DNA of 64,000 nucleotides, taken from assembly GCA_938743325.2 (NCBI GenBank), contig OW568897.1:310001-374000 (forward strand), written 5' to 3'. This stretch comes from Pycnococcus provasolii. Lineage: Eukaryota > Chlorophyta > Pseudoscourfieldiophyceae > Pseudoscourfieldiales > Pycnococcaceae. Positions 56,552 to 64,000 of the stretch are shown in pieces. Under the pieces are notes generated by a model. That model saw nothing but the letters and a program-made list of their open reading frames with translations, ran no database searches and was not told the DNA's origin. Every line of letters starts with the position of its first letter. Positions within the stretch are counted from its first letter, which is position 1. The position numbers and the translations under genes were made by a program.

Positions 56552-57301
56552 GGCGGAAAATGAAAAGAAAAGAATCTCGAAATGCGGATAAGATTTTCCC
56601 CCTAACCCTAACCCTAATCAGGCGTTCAGTATTTAGGGTTGGGTACTGGGTTCAAGATTATCAGGGAAGCGTGCACATTCATTAATTTCATTTGTCGATC
56701 TGCAGCTCCTCCACTTCCACCAACTCCAGGCGTTTGCTCCAGCCACCATCCTCTTTCCATCCAAATCCTCGAGAGTATTTCGATCACGTGGACGTTAGAT
56801 ATGACCCGGCGACGCCTGAATGCGGCTCAAGAACGAACGCGCGGCATCAGCTACGACTTTTGACCTTTCCGTGTCAACCAGCGCCGCCGTACCCGCGTTC
56901 AAGCGGTCTGCTTTGATGTCATGACTTAAATGACTGCTGAACTGCATGCGGAATTGGCGCTGTACATCACGGGAAAAGGGGAAATCAGCTGTCGTTTCGT
57001 CATACGGGATCTTTGCCGATGGCGACACAAAGCCATGCTTATCTTTTTTGTGACAATTATTATTAAATTAGGAGTACATAGGGCGAGCGGCTGTCCGCGA
57101 GAGCGCGGTGCTTGGCAACACGGGCCACGAAGCGGCGACGTACGTTGCGCCACCCTTAAGCTCATCGGCTACCTCACTCGTGAGCACTATCTATTAGTAG
57201 TTGACACACGCGCAAATTTGACAATACGTTTTTGGGCCGAACCGGGATCCCCAAAATCCTCCCCCCCTCCCCCCTTGCCCCCGTCGCGCCATTTCTCGCT
57301 C
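56552..57301. other. Head-to-head interval before syntaxin-18
   Basis: An open frame runs through 56930-57301 in phase with the syntaxin, but it lacks SNARE features and the residues look like leader (Pro/Ser-rich, CCCCTCC runs). Only the CCCTAA cluster at 56600 is notable. Confidence 0.5.
56600..56618 (-). repeat. CCCTAA units
   Basis: CCCCTAACCCTAACCCTAA, with a TTTAGGGTTGGG unit 15 bp further on, about 50 bp upstream of the start at 56551. Confidence 0.85.
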
Positions 57302-58186
57302 ATGCCCAGCTCCGCCGCCGTCGACCGCACGGCGGAGTTCCGCGGGTGCGCGCACTACACCGCTGCACCGGTGGTCGCGTCTGAGTCGTGCAGGAGTAGT
57401 CCGTACAACGCGCAAGCAGCCTTAGCACTCAGCTCGTTATCCACACTCAACTCAGAACTCTCTCTTGCAGAACGCAATGGGTTCAGCGATCCGAAACGTA
57501 CGCTCCCCGCCTCTCACCAGTCCATGGAAATGGCACTGAGAGATATCGCCCGCCTCTGCGCCTCACAAATTGACGCACTCAGAGAAGGTCTGCCTGACCC
57601 GTCGTCGCAAAAGATTCCTCCGAAAAAAGCACACCTCCTCGCACACAGACACGGCGTCGCGCTCGCACTCAGCGAACGACTCGCGAAGGCGATGCGGACG
57701 CTTGACAGCATGTCGCAGAAACGCGACGATGCAGAAAAAGCCGCGGAGGCGGCGTTCGCAAGGAGACGGAGATACAGTGGTGCCGCCGCGTCGTCCCAAT
57801 CGAGTCTGGGACAGGAGCGACAACAACATCAGCAAATACAATACGCCGAGGCGCACGGGCAACAACAACAGCAACAAATGCAACACGCCGAGGCGCACGC
57901 CGTTCTCGCTGACCTGCGCGCGTTCGAGGCGCAGGCGAGACTCACCGAAAGTCAGGTGGAGGATATCGCACGGCTCAATCACGAACTTGGTCAGCACGTC
58001 GTGCACCAGACGGCTCAAATCGAACAGCTGTACATGGATGCCGTTGACACTGCTGACAACGTCGCACGCGGCAACGTCGAGCTCAAAAAGGCGGTTGAGC
58101 GAAGCGGAACAGCTGCGTGGATCGTCTTTGTGATATTGGTGTGTTTATCGTTCGCGCTTCTCGTTCTCGACTACGTGAGCGGCTAA
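57302..58186 (+). CDS. Syntaxin-18/Ufe1-type Qa-SNARE (SYP81)
   Basis: ER-resident SNARE for Golgi-to-ER retrograde fusion. 294 residues from the ATG at 57302. This start gives the family N-terminus VDRTAEFRGCA (SYP81: RDRTEDFKDSV), whereas the longer open frame adds 124 residues of leader-like sequence. Helical N-terminal domain (SPYNAQAALALSSLSTLNSE; DIARLCASQIDALREGL). A Gln-rich insert (QQHQQIQYAEAHGQQQQQQM) precedes the SNARE motif (ESQVEDIARLNHELGQHVVHQ as two motifs, VEDIARLNHEL and QTAQIEQLYMDAVDTADNV). C-terminal anchor AWIVFVILVCLSFALLVLDYV. No lumenal tail. Confidence 0.88.
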   Translation: MPSSAAVDRTAEFRGCAHYTAAPVVASESCRSSPYNAQAALALSSLSTLNSELSLAERNGFSDPKRTLPASHQSMEMALRDIARLCASQIDALREGLPDPSSQKIPPKKAHLLAHRHGVALALSERLAKAMRTLDSMSQKRDDAEKAAEAAFARRRRYSGAAASSQSSLGQERQQHQQIQYAEAHGQQQQQQMQHAEAHAVLADLRAFEAQARLTESQVEDIARLNHELGQHVVHQTAQIEQLYMDAVDTADNVARGNVELKKAVERSGTAAWIVFVILVCLSFALLVLDYVSG

Positions 58187-58270
58187 GAGGAAGCACGTGG
58201 TTTGTAAGAAAAAAAAGTTTGTAACAACAAATGAATGAATGTGAATTTTATTTCCAGTCTGCAAATCAAT

Positions 58271-59242
58271 CTAGAATTGGATGTTGCTCTGGATTCCGCT
58301 GTCCGCGCCGAGCAGGTTCAGCCACACACCCCAGTCAATCAGCTGGCCAAGTGGGCCGGCTCCCGTCTTCGCTTCGACGAGCACGCCGGCGAGGTAGCCA
58401 ATCATCGCGGCGCGGCCATTGTTCATCTCCACGCTTCGCAACCACTGCATTTCAAAGTCTCCCGCCTGTGTGCCAAGCTGCTCGAGGATGTCTTCCTTCG
58501 CGGCGAGGCTTGTGCTCGGTGCAGAGGCGTCCCCGCGTGGCTCCTTGAGCGACACCGCCGCCTCCTGAGCGACGTTTCCGTCCGCGGCAAGCACGGAGTC
58601 CGCGGCAGTTCCCTGCGCACGCGCGGCGTCGATTTCTGCGTTCTCGCGTTCGGTGTTTGGCGGAGTGAATGCATCCGGCGAGTTTTTCATCTCCTTTTCC
58701 GCCGAGCTGAGAATGTCGTTTTCACGGTTGAGTCCGAAGAAGTTGCGGTATCGCAGTGCGTCACGCATCGTCATTTCTCCCGAGGCGGCGTCGACGAACG
58801 GCTTGATTGTGCCGACGGTGACGGCAACTCCGAAGAACGCCGCGAGCGCGAGGAAGAGGTTGTCGTCAGGCGTTTGGAATCCCACCTGGTACAGGAATCC
58901 TCCGTGACCCAAGATTTCCTCGACAAGTTGCACGGCGAATCCCGCCATCGCCAGCCTTCCAACGAAAAGTTCGCTGAACGGCTTGAACCCGAACATGCCC
59001 TCTTCGACGTTGGAGAATCCGTACTTCTCCGTGAGCATCTGCGCCTCGTTTTTCGTCGAAGCTGCCACAGCAGAGGGTGGAGCCTCCTGCTTGACAGCCT
59101 GAGTTCGCGTACGTGACGATGATGAGCCTGCGGGAGCCGAGGAGCGCACAGGTGCACGCAGCAGTGAGCGTGCTCCAGTGAGCCTCAAGGCAGAGCCAGA
59201 GCGAGTAGTAAGAGGAGAGTGCATGGACATGGACATAGACAT
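58271..59242 (-). CDS. PsbS-like LHC-superfamily protein with a separate Lhc/SEP-type helix
   Basis: 323 residues with transit peptide (1-60, Ser/Arg-rich). First half resembles one PsbS repeat: FGFKPFSELFVGRLAMAGF (ELFVGR at 91-96), VEEILGHGGFLYQVGFQTP, then helix LFLALAAFFGVAVTVG. A hydrophilic loop of about 110 residues with DALRYRNFFGLN and Ala/Glu-rich sequence follows. The last helix carries a classic chlorophyll-binding motif, VEMNNGRAAMIGYLAGVLVEA (ExxNxRxAM, about 275-285). So three helices: PsbS-type 1 and 2 plus one Lhc/SEP-type helix. Expected in thylakoids, possibly photoprotective. It differs from canonical four-helix PsbS and from ELIPs. It is convergent with the syntaxin gene. 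Confidence 0.82.
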   Translation of the reverse strand: MSMSMSMHSPLTTRSGSALRLTGARSLLRAPVRSSAPAGSSSSRTRTQAVKQEAPPSAVAASTKNEAQMLTEKYGFSNVEEGMFGFKPFSELFVGRLAMAGFAVQLVEEILGHGGFLYQVGFQTPDDNLFLALAAFFGVAVTVGTIKPFVDAASGEMTMRDALRYRNFFGLNRENDILSSAEKEMKNSPDAFTPPNTERENAEIDAARAQGTAADSVLAADGNVAQEAAVSLKEPRGDASAPSTSLAAKEDILEQLGTQAGDFEMQWLRSVEMNNGRAAMIGYLAGVLVEAKTGAGPLGQLIDWGVWLNLLGADSGIQSNIQF

Positions 59243-59773
59243 TGGTGCAGTGACGTGAAGTGCTAAAGGTGGAGTGGTGAAGGGAAGTGGAGAATGACAA
59301 GCAATGATGGAGGGAGAGGAAGGTGCTCTCCCCCCCAGAGGTGCTCCCCCCCCCCTGGTTCCGGGAAAAAAATAAGACGAAGTTTGTGGCTTGGATTAAA
59401 AGTTCCCCCAACCAAAGATATTCCTCCCTCTCATGGAGCCACACTTTGCGAATATCTTTGATAGGTCCTTGTGAGAACTCTGACCAGTCGAAGAGGGGAA
59501 TTGGGTCGGGCATCGGGGTGGGCCCAGGGTGGTTAAACCACACCTGCTTCGCCTCCTCCCCTTGTGTTTTTTTCAGCCAGGCAGTCAGGCATGTTCGTCC
59601 TCTGGTGTCCTCTGGGTTATACTGTAAAAATAGTACTACTTTAGTGGTCTTTAGGGCTGTCTTTAGGGCTGCCACCAGTGTGGATCCGCGACGTTTACCG
59701 CGTATAAACGTTAGTCTATTGAGTATTGTTTCTTTGGGGACGACGCGATAGGGTAGGGCTAGGGCGGGGTTCT

Positions 59774-59811
59774 TGCGCGACCACCAGCACGAGTACCACG
59801 AGCACGAGTAC

Positions 59812-59847
<36 letters not shown>

Positions 59848-59848
59848 G
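59774..59848 (+). repeat. Minisatellite of CACGAG units
   Basis: CACGAG hexamers, some with a TACCACGAG variant, repeated about ten times. Confidence 0.85.
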
Positions 59849-59953
59849 GGGCGGGCGGTGGGGCGGAGGTTCGCGACAGGCGGGCCCCTTTCCGGCTTTT
59901 CTCGGGTTTCATCGCGTGTTGCGCATATGGTTAACCTTACTTCGCCCCCAGCC

Positions 59954-60021
59954 CGAACCCGAACCCGAGCCCTAGAGCCCTAGAACCCTAACCCTAACCC
60001 TAGCCCTAGAACCCTAACCCT
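59954..60021 (-). repeat. CCCTAA/CCCGAA/CCCTAG cluster
   Basis: CCCGAACCCGAACCCGAG, CCCTAGAGCCCTAGAACCC, then CCCTAACCCTAACCCTAG. The hexamer changes by single bases along the cluster. Confidence 0.8.
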
Positions 60022-60263
60022 CCTCCCTCTCCTCACCCCCCTGTACTGTACGAACGGGACTCGTCGCGCGCGCGGCCTATTTATTATGCGGCCTATGCTG
60101 TGCGCGTGCTTATTATGGCATAATAAGATGCAGGTAGATAGATGAAGGAATACTTTGAGGCGGAGAAAGTTATGAGAAGTCTGTCTTACACGCGCAGAAG
60201 AAACTAACTAACTGCGGTGCTGTTTCTTTCAAAACATGTGTATGGATGTTCTCAAGAAGAATA

Positions 60264-61034
60264 CTACTCGTCTGTCCGTAAGACGGGCTTCGGGCCCAAC
60301 TGTCGCCGCTCCGGGTTAATAGCCTGGCCTGTGAAAATATCAAAGCCGTCGCCGCTGCCCTTCGCGTACAGCTCGTTCGCACGCAAGTTGGCGCGGTACT
60401 TCACGCAGTCGTCGTTGTACTGCAAACCCCGCCCTTCGTCCGTGTCGTCGTACTGCAGATTCGTAATGTTGTACGCAACGCTCGCCTTGTTCCTGTTCGC
60501 GACTGGGCGCAACTTCAAGTTGTCGAGCTCGTTCGCCGTTTTCGTGTACTCCGCCTCCATCTTGTCCCACCGCGCCTCCTCGCGGTTGAAGAGCTTCTCG
60601 CGCCTCGCGTCCACGCGCGTCTCGCGCGAGACGAGCGTTTGCAGGCGCTCGTCGCGCTGCTGGGAGGCGACGTCGCGCAGAAATCGCTCCGACTCGGGGA
60701 GGTAGCCCGGCGCGGACTCGTCCACCGCGAGCGGGTTGCTGACTCCGTCGTAGCGGTAGTGCCCTCCTCGCCTCGCTGCGAGTCTGTGTTTCTCGAGCGA
60801 GGTTTTGTCGAGCGCGGCGTTGCGTTCTTCGCGGTTGGTCGGCACGCGGTTCGCGAACGGCACGAGGTCTTCTTCCTCCTCCTCCTCCTCTTCATATGGT
60901 GTCGGCTGTGCCCCAGGGTCTTCCGGCAACGTGGAGGCTGAAGGGACCAACTCCTCCTCGGGATGTGCGTCCGCTTCTGAAGGTACTGCGACTCCGGCCG
61001 CCGCATTCGAGTTCGAATGAGTGTCGTCCGCCAT
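60264..61034 (-). CDS. Conserved-looking charged protein, unknown (possibly flagellar)
   Basis: 256 residues. N-terminus is acidic (EEEEEEDLVPFANRVPTNREE); the middle is charged and helical (EKLFNREEARWDKMEAEYTK). The C-terminal third, NKASVAYNITNLQYDDTDEG, then LQYNDDCVKYRANLRANEL and SGDGFDIFTGQ, looks like a conserved motif series. I have a vague impression that similar blocks occur in protist flagella-associated proteins, but cannot name the family, so the flagellar idea is weak. Soluble, no targeting signal. ATG at 61034 is the only sensible start. The 3' flank is divergent repeats rather than a close neighbour. Confidence 0.65.
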   Translation of the reverse strand: MADDTHSNSNAAAGVAVPSEADAHPEEELVPSASTLPEDPGAQPTPYEEEEEEEEDLVPFANRVPTNREERNAALDKTSLEKHRLAARRGGHYRYDGVSNPLAVDESAPGYLPESERFLRDVASQQRDERLQTLVSRETRVDARREKLFNREEARWDKMEAEYTKTANELDNLKLRPVANRNKASVAYNITNLQYDDTDEGRGLQYNDDCVKYRANLRANELYAKGSGDGFDIFTGQAINPERRQLGPKPVLRTDE

Positions 61035-61660
61035 GACTCTACAATAAATAGTCTACCCTAGGGAGACAAGGATGGCACCACCTGTGGGGTTGACTTCGGT
61101 AAGAGGTGAGAGTTGCGACGAAAAACCCAACAGACACAGAGGCGTACCGTGTAGGAAGTCGTGTGCTCTGCCTTATTGACTTGCTCAACGTCAACGGTCT
61201 CTCTGGAAAAGGACACAGAAACAAAGAAGCCTGGGACGCGGAGTGGGAATTATCGTAGGCATGCATGTATAACACATAACACCACACCACAACACCACAC
61301 GCCTTTCACAGTTTCACACGGTACATAGTTAACTAAGAACAGTCTATGTTCAGTATGTACTTGCCACCAACTGCTTCGCTCTTTCGACGGCATAATATAG
61401 TAAGTACTACTGGACAGGAAAGGTTCTCCTCCGACATACATAAGAGCTCGTTCATGAGAGGTGTTCCTCAAGAGCTCGTTCCTCATGAGTGCGTGCAGGT
61501 GAAGAGGGCATGCAGGTCAAGAGGGATGGTGAAGAGGGATGGTCAAGAGAGCACGTTCCTCGAGAGGCCAGAGCGGCGTGAGCTTGCAGGAGTGATGGAT
61601 TGCAATATTGATCAGTCGTGCAAGCAAGTGTAACCTTTATCGTAGACTCTTGTTCCGTCG

Positions 61661-61725
61661 CTTTCTTGCTTTGAGCGTCTTCTTCTTGCTTTGAGCGTCT
61701 TCTTCTTGCTTTGAGCGTCTTCTTG
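61661..61725 (+). repeat. 20-bp tandem repeat, three copies
   Basis: Unit TCTTGCTTTGAGCGTCTTCT repeated three times with almost no change. Confidence 0.88.
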
Positions 61726-61911
61726 ACCACCTCTCCGCATGGAAGCGTAACTACGTAGTCTATGATCTCAATGCGCATTGAGCAAATCAACGGAACCACC
61801 AGGCACGTGATCCTTGAGAGCTACCACTTGAGGAGGGAGGAGGGAGGAGCCGTCAGTCCTTCTCGGAGGAAGGAAGCTTTGTTTGAAGCCAAAGCACGAG
61901 GAGCACGAGCA

Positions 61912-61976
61912 CGAGCTTGAAGCAGGTTTGTGGAAGCAGGTTGTGGAAGCAGGTTGTTGAAGCAGGTTGTGGCAAG
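61912..61976 (+). repeat. 13-bp tandem repeat, four copies
   Basis: Unit GAAGCAGGTTGTG, the first copy with one extra T. Confidence 0.85.
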
Positions 61977-62237
61977 TGGCACCTTGTTTCAACCAACGTC
62001 GTGTGCTTGAGAAGTGGAAAAACTTGAGAAGAAAATGAAGAAAACGTTAGGGTATGGTATTATGTATTAGGGTACATAACGCCATCCCCTCGGCTCGTGG
62101 CATCATCTCGTGAATGAAAGTGCGATTCATTATTGTCCGATCTCGCATTATAATAATTAATCATTCCGCATCAAGTTAAGTTGTACAACCTCATATATCG
62201 GCGTTGAGCGACCTTAATTAATTTTAACAAGATCCAT

Positions 62238-63551
62238 ATGGCCGCTCTTATTCCGCGATCTTTCCCGCTCTTATTTGCGACGTTCTTGGCGTCTCTTTTT
62301 TGCGTGTTCAATATCACGTCGTTCTTTTTATCCTCCTCTGTAAGAACCTCGGGTATGGTGCTGTCGCGTGCGCGTTTGGTGTTGAAAAGTTCGGCTTCAG
62401 CAGCGGCCTCGGCTTCAGCAGCCTCACTACCCTCATCGTCTTCTCCTCCTCCTCCTCCTCCTTCGCCGCCTTTGCCTTTCTTGTCGCCGCCACCTCCTCC
62501 TCCTGTTAAGGACGACCCGCTCGACTTCACGTCCGCGTCCGCACGCGCGAAGCGGAGATATGGGGAGAACATCAAACCGCGTGTCACGGGACGGAAGTTT
62601 CATACCGTGATCACTGCAAATAACGCCAAGTACGTCGAATGGCAGACGCGCATCGCGTACCACTACTGGAAGGAAATGAAAGCCAAGTTCCCGGACAGCG
62701 ACGTCGGCGGATTCACGCGCATCTTGCACGGAGGACACAAAGACAACCTCATGGACGACATACCCACGTACGTTGCGAAGCCGCTGCCCGGCGGAAACAT
62801 GGGGTACGTCGTGCTTGACCGCCCGTACGCGTTCGTGCAGTGGCTCCGCGACGTTGACATCGAGGAAGACTACATCTTCATGACGGAACCCGACCACATA
62901 CTCGTCAGGCCGCTCGAAAACCTCGCGCCGAGCGAAGATGTCGGTGCCGCTTTTCCGTTCTTCTACATCAACGTGAAGCAGTTCGAGAGCACCGTGCAGC
63001 GCTTCAACGACAAGGGAGTTCCGCTCGAGGATATGGCGCCCATCGGAAACTCGCCAGTCATCCTGCACAAGTCAAAGCTCAAGGAGATCGCGCCGCTGTG
63101 GTCAGACCTCGCCGTGCGCCTCAAGCAGGACGGGCAAGCTGTCAAGGACTTTGGCTGGGTGCTTGAAATGTACGCCTTCTCCATCGCGTCCGCGCAAGTG
63201 GGCATCAAGTACGAGCTCAGGCTCGACTTCATGGTGCAACCTCCATGGGACACGCAGTTCTTGCGCAAGTGCGTCGGGCCGAGCGAGCAGGGCTACCGCG
63301 AAAACTGCCAAGACGAGCACGTGTGGATCCTGCACTACACGTACGGCAACGACTACACGCTCGAGGGCGAATTCACGCCAGGCAAGTACGGCGCATGGCG
63401 GTTCGATAAGCGCTCGTACATGGCAACATACCCGGCGTTCCCTCTGGAGATGCCTCCGAAGCAGCTCGCGCTGCCCGGCCCAAAGCAGAACGTCATCGTC
63501 TGGACGCTTATCGAGAAGCTCAACGAGGCGGCGAAAGCTCTAAATATTTAA
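62238..63551 (+). CDS. Hydroxyproline O-arabinosyltransferase (HPAT)
   Basis: Adds the first beta-arabinofuranose to hydroxyproline in extensins and related peptides, in the Golgi (GT95). 437 residues, type II: short cytoplasmic tail, signal anchor (about 5-35, LLFATFLASLFCVFNITSFFL), a Pro/Ser stem, then the catalytic domain (about 115-400). Blocks matching plant HPAT/RDN1: FHTVITANNAKYVEWQTRI, GGFTRILHGGHKDNLMDDIP, GYVVLDRPYAFVQWL, IEEDYIFMTEPDHI (EPDH is the donor-binding motif), IGNSPVILHKSKL, FGWVLEMYAFSIASA, DFMVQPPWDTQFL, LHYTYGNDYTLEG and WRFDKRSY. A small insert with two Cys (KCVGPSEQGYRENC) interrupts the PPWDT-HYTYG spacing. It likely acts on proteins such as that at 10.5 kb. Confidence 0.94.
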   Translation: MAALIPRSFPLLFATFLASLFCVFNITSFFLSSSVRTSGMVLSRARLVLKSSASAAASASAASLPSSSSPPPPPPSPPLPFLSPPPPPPVKDDPLDFTSASARAKRRYGENIKPRVTGRKFHTVITANNAKYVEWQTRIAYHYWKEMKAKFPDSDVGGFTRILHGGHKDNLMDDIPTYVAKPLPGGNMGYVVLDRPYAFVQWLRDVDIEEDYIFMTEPDHILVRPLENLAPSEDVGAAFPFFYINVKQFESTVQRFNDKGVPLEDMAPIGNSPVILHKSKLKEIAPLWSDLAVRLKQDGQAVKDFGWVLEMYAFSIASAQVGIKYELRLDFMVQPPWDTQFLRKCVGPSEQGYRENCQDEHVWILHYTYGNDYTLEGEFTPGKYGAWRFDKRSYMATYPAFPLEMPPKQLALPGPKQNVIVWTLIEKLNEAAKALNI

Positions 63552-63687
63552 AAAGACGTCCACCCGCAATGTGTAAATATATCTTAATATATGACAATTC
63601 GTGCTATCCACACAGACAATCGGTCGCTCTCCCACATACAACTGAAATTAATCAAGAGAAAACAAATCACAATTTTACATACAAATT

Positions 63688-64000
63688 TTACAAAAGCCTG
63701 ATGTCTGTACAATGCCCATCGGGACGGATCCAAATGCCGACTGCGGTTTGTCCGAGAATGCCGTGAGCCTCGAGCCATTCGCGAATGTGAGCACAAATGC
63801 CCGTTGTATCGCCATCGTCGTCGTCTGGTTCGTTGCACAACGCTTCATGTGCATGCACCTCGCCAACGTCGCATGGCGGTATTCCGCGAGGCTTGACAAG
63901 GACGACGTCAGGGGCATCCACGTCGCCGCGAAGGTGCGCCTCTGCAACAGCGATCCGTATCGACTGCGCCGAGTCATGTGCAACAACGTCGTCAGCACCG
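63688..64000 (-). CDS. C-terminal part of an unknown gene, cut by the right edge
   Basis: Open in frame from 63999 to the stop at 63688 (104 codons). The residues look coding: RIAVAEAHLRGDVDAPDVVL, VKPRGIPPCDVGEVHAHEAL, CAHIREWLEAHGILGQTAVG and IWIRPDGHCTDIRLL. Codon use is GC-rich at third positions like neighbours. It has no membrane segment. Family not recognised; more of the protein lies outside the window. It is convergent with HPAT (136 bp between stops). Confidence 0.65.
   Translation of the reverse strand, partial: GADDVVAHDSAQSIRIAVAEAHLRGDVDAPDVVLVKPRGIPPCDVGEVHAHEALCNEPDDDDGDTTGICAHIREWLEAHGILGQTAVGIWIRPDGHCTDIRLL

Larger units (their letters stand above)
59243..60263. other. Gene-free interval, CACGAG minisatellite and CCCTAA cluster
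   Basis: Upstream of the PsbS-like gene. Nothing coding is supported; open frames on both strands lack family features. It holds the CACGAG tandem (59774-59848), CCCTAA/CCCGAA units (59954-60021), and two poly-C runs. Confidence 0.5.
61035..62237. other. Head-to-head interval with several short tandem repeats
   Basis: No gene seen in 1.2 kb. A 20-bp-period tandem (61661-61720), a 13-bp-period tandem (61912-61976), GTCAAGAGGGATG-like degenerate repeats (about 61490-61550), and two weak TTAGGGTA units (62047-62077). The periods are not multiples of three, which argues against coding. Confidence 0.5.

Noticed and set aside
56930-57301. N-terminal extension of 124 residues on the syntaxin
   Set aside because: The family start fits the ATG at 57302; the extension is leader-like and crosses CT-rich sequence.
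58235-59116. 293-codon open frame on the plus strand opposite the PsbS-like gene
   Set aside because: Its residues are the antisense of a well-supported plastid protein and show no family motifs; GC-rich codons leave the opposite strand open.
59774-59848. CRISPR-like array
   Set aside because: Direct hexamer repeats without spacers in a eukaryotic genome; a plain minisatellite.
58866-59912. 348-codon minus-strand frame across the PsbS-like leader
   Set aside because: It overlaps the real gene in another frame and runs through minisatellite and poly-C sequence.

Overview
The window is nuclear DNA from a small, compact-genome green alga. Chloroplast-targeted proteins, a PsbS-like antenna protein, a plastid LrgAB glycolate/glycerate transporter, MraY, DUF1499 and hydroxyproline O-arabinosyltransferase point to Viridiplantae. 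IFT25, a BART-domain protein and CDC37 point to an algal rather than a land-plant lineage. Gene density (about 40 genes in 64 kb), very few and short introns, GC-rich coding sequence and serine-rich transit peptides fit a prasinophyte-grade picoalga. Pycnococcus-like is my guess; the sequence cannot prove it.

Layout. 0-9.4 kb: 3' part of a beta-adaptin (AP-4-like), POP5, a two-exon GPR107-type seven-helix receptor, IFT25, a plastid-type unknown, and a large UPL6/UPL7-type HECT E3. 10.5-19.6 kb: a type II membrane hydroxyproline-rich protein with two fibronectin-II-like modules, a glycerophosphocholine acyltransferase, a thylakoid-lumen DUF1499 protein, an N-myristoylation-type LRR protein and a secreted cupredoxin-DUF305 copper protein. 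19.6-21.4 kb is gene-poor and holds near-perfect palindromes and a small Cys-rich frame. 21.4-32 kb: plastid MATE, ANKRD39-like, two-exon phospholipase-B-like hydrolase, NOC3, PLGG1. 32.5-49.5 kb: a two-exon unknown, a GAF hybrid histidine kinase, a His/Pro-rich unknown, an unresolved small gene, MraY, a CS-domain protein, a DUF202-like membrane protein, a 1003-residue multipass protein, a BART-domain protein and a small secreted protein. 49.5-64 kb: BUD23-like methyltransferase, LysRS, CDC37, RPB4, rhodanese, an acidic unknown, syntaxin-18, a PsbS-like protein, an unknown basic/acidic protein, HPAT, and the C-terminal end of an unknown gene at the right edge.

Gene order is strongly paired. 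Convergent neighbours are separated by only 12-166 bp between stop codons. Every head-to-head interval carries TTAGGG/CCCTAA-type repeats, perfect or degenerate, and no convergent interval does. This looks like a promoter-proximal, telo-box-like element rather than telomere remnants. Genes that lack TTAGGG repeats often have a related TTCGGGTTTT motif in their leaders.

Functional links: HPAT is the enzyme expected to arabinosylate hydroxyproline-rich proteins such as the one at 10.5 kb; IFT25 and the BART protein imply ciliary machinery; MraY implies at least part of a plastid peptidoglycan pathway; the PsbS-like, DUF1499, MATE and PLGG1 proteins are plastid components. No rRNA, tRNA, CRISPR array, transposase or viral element was recognised.
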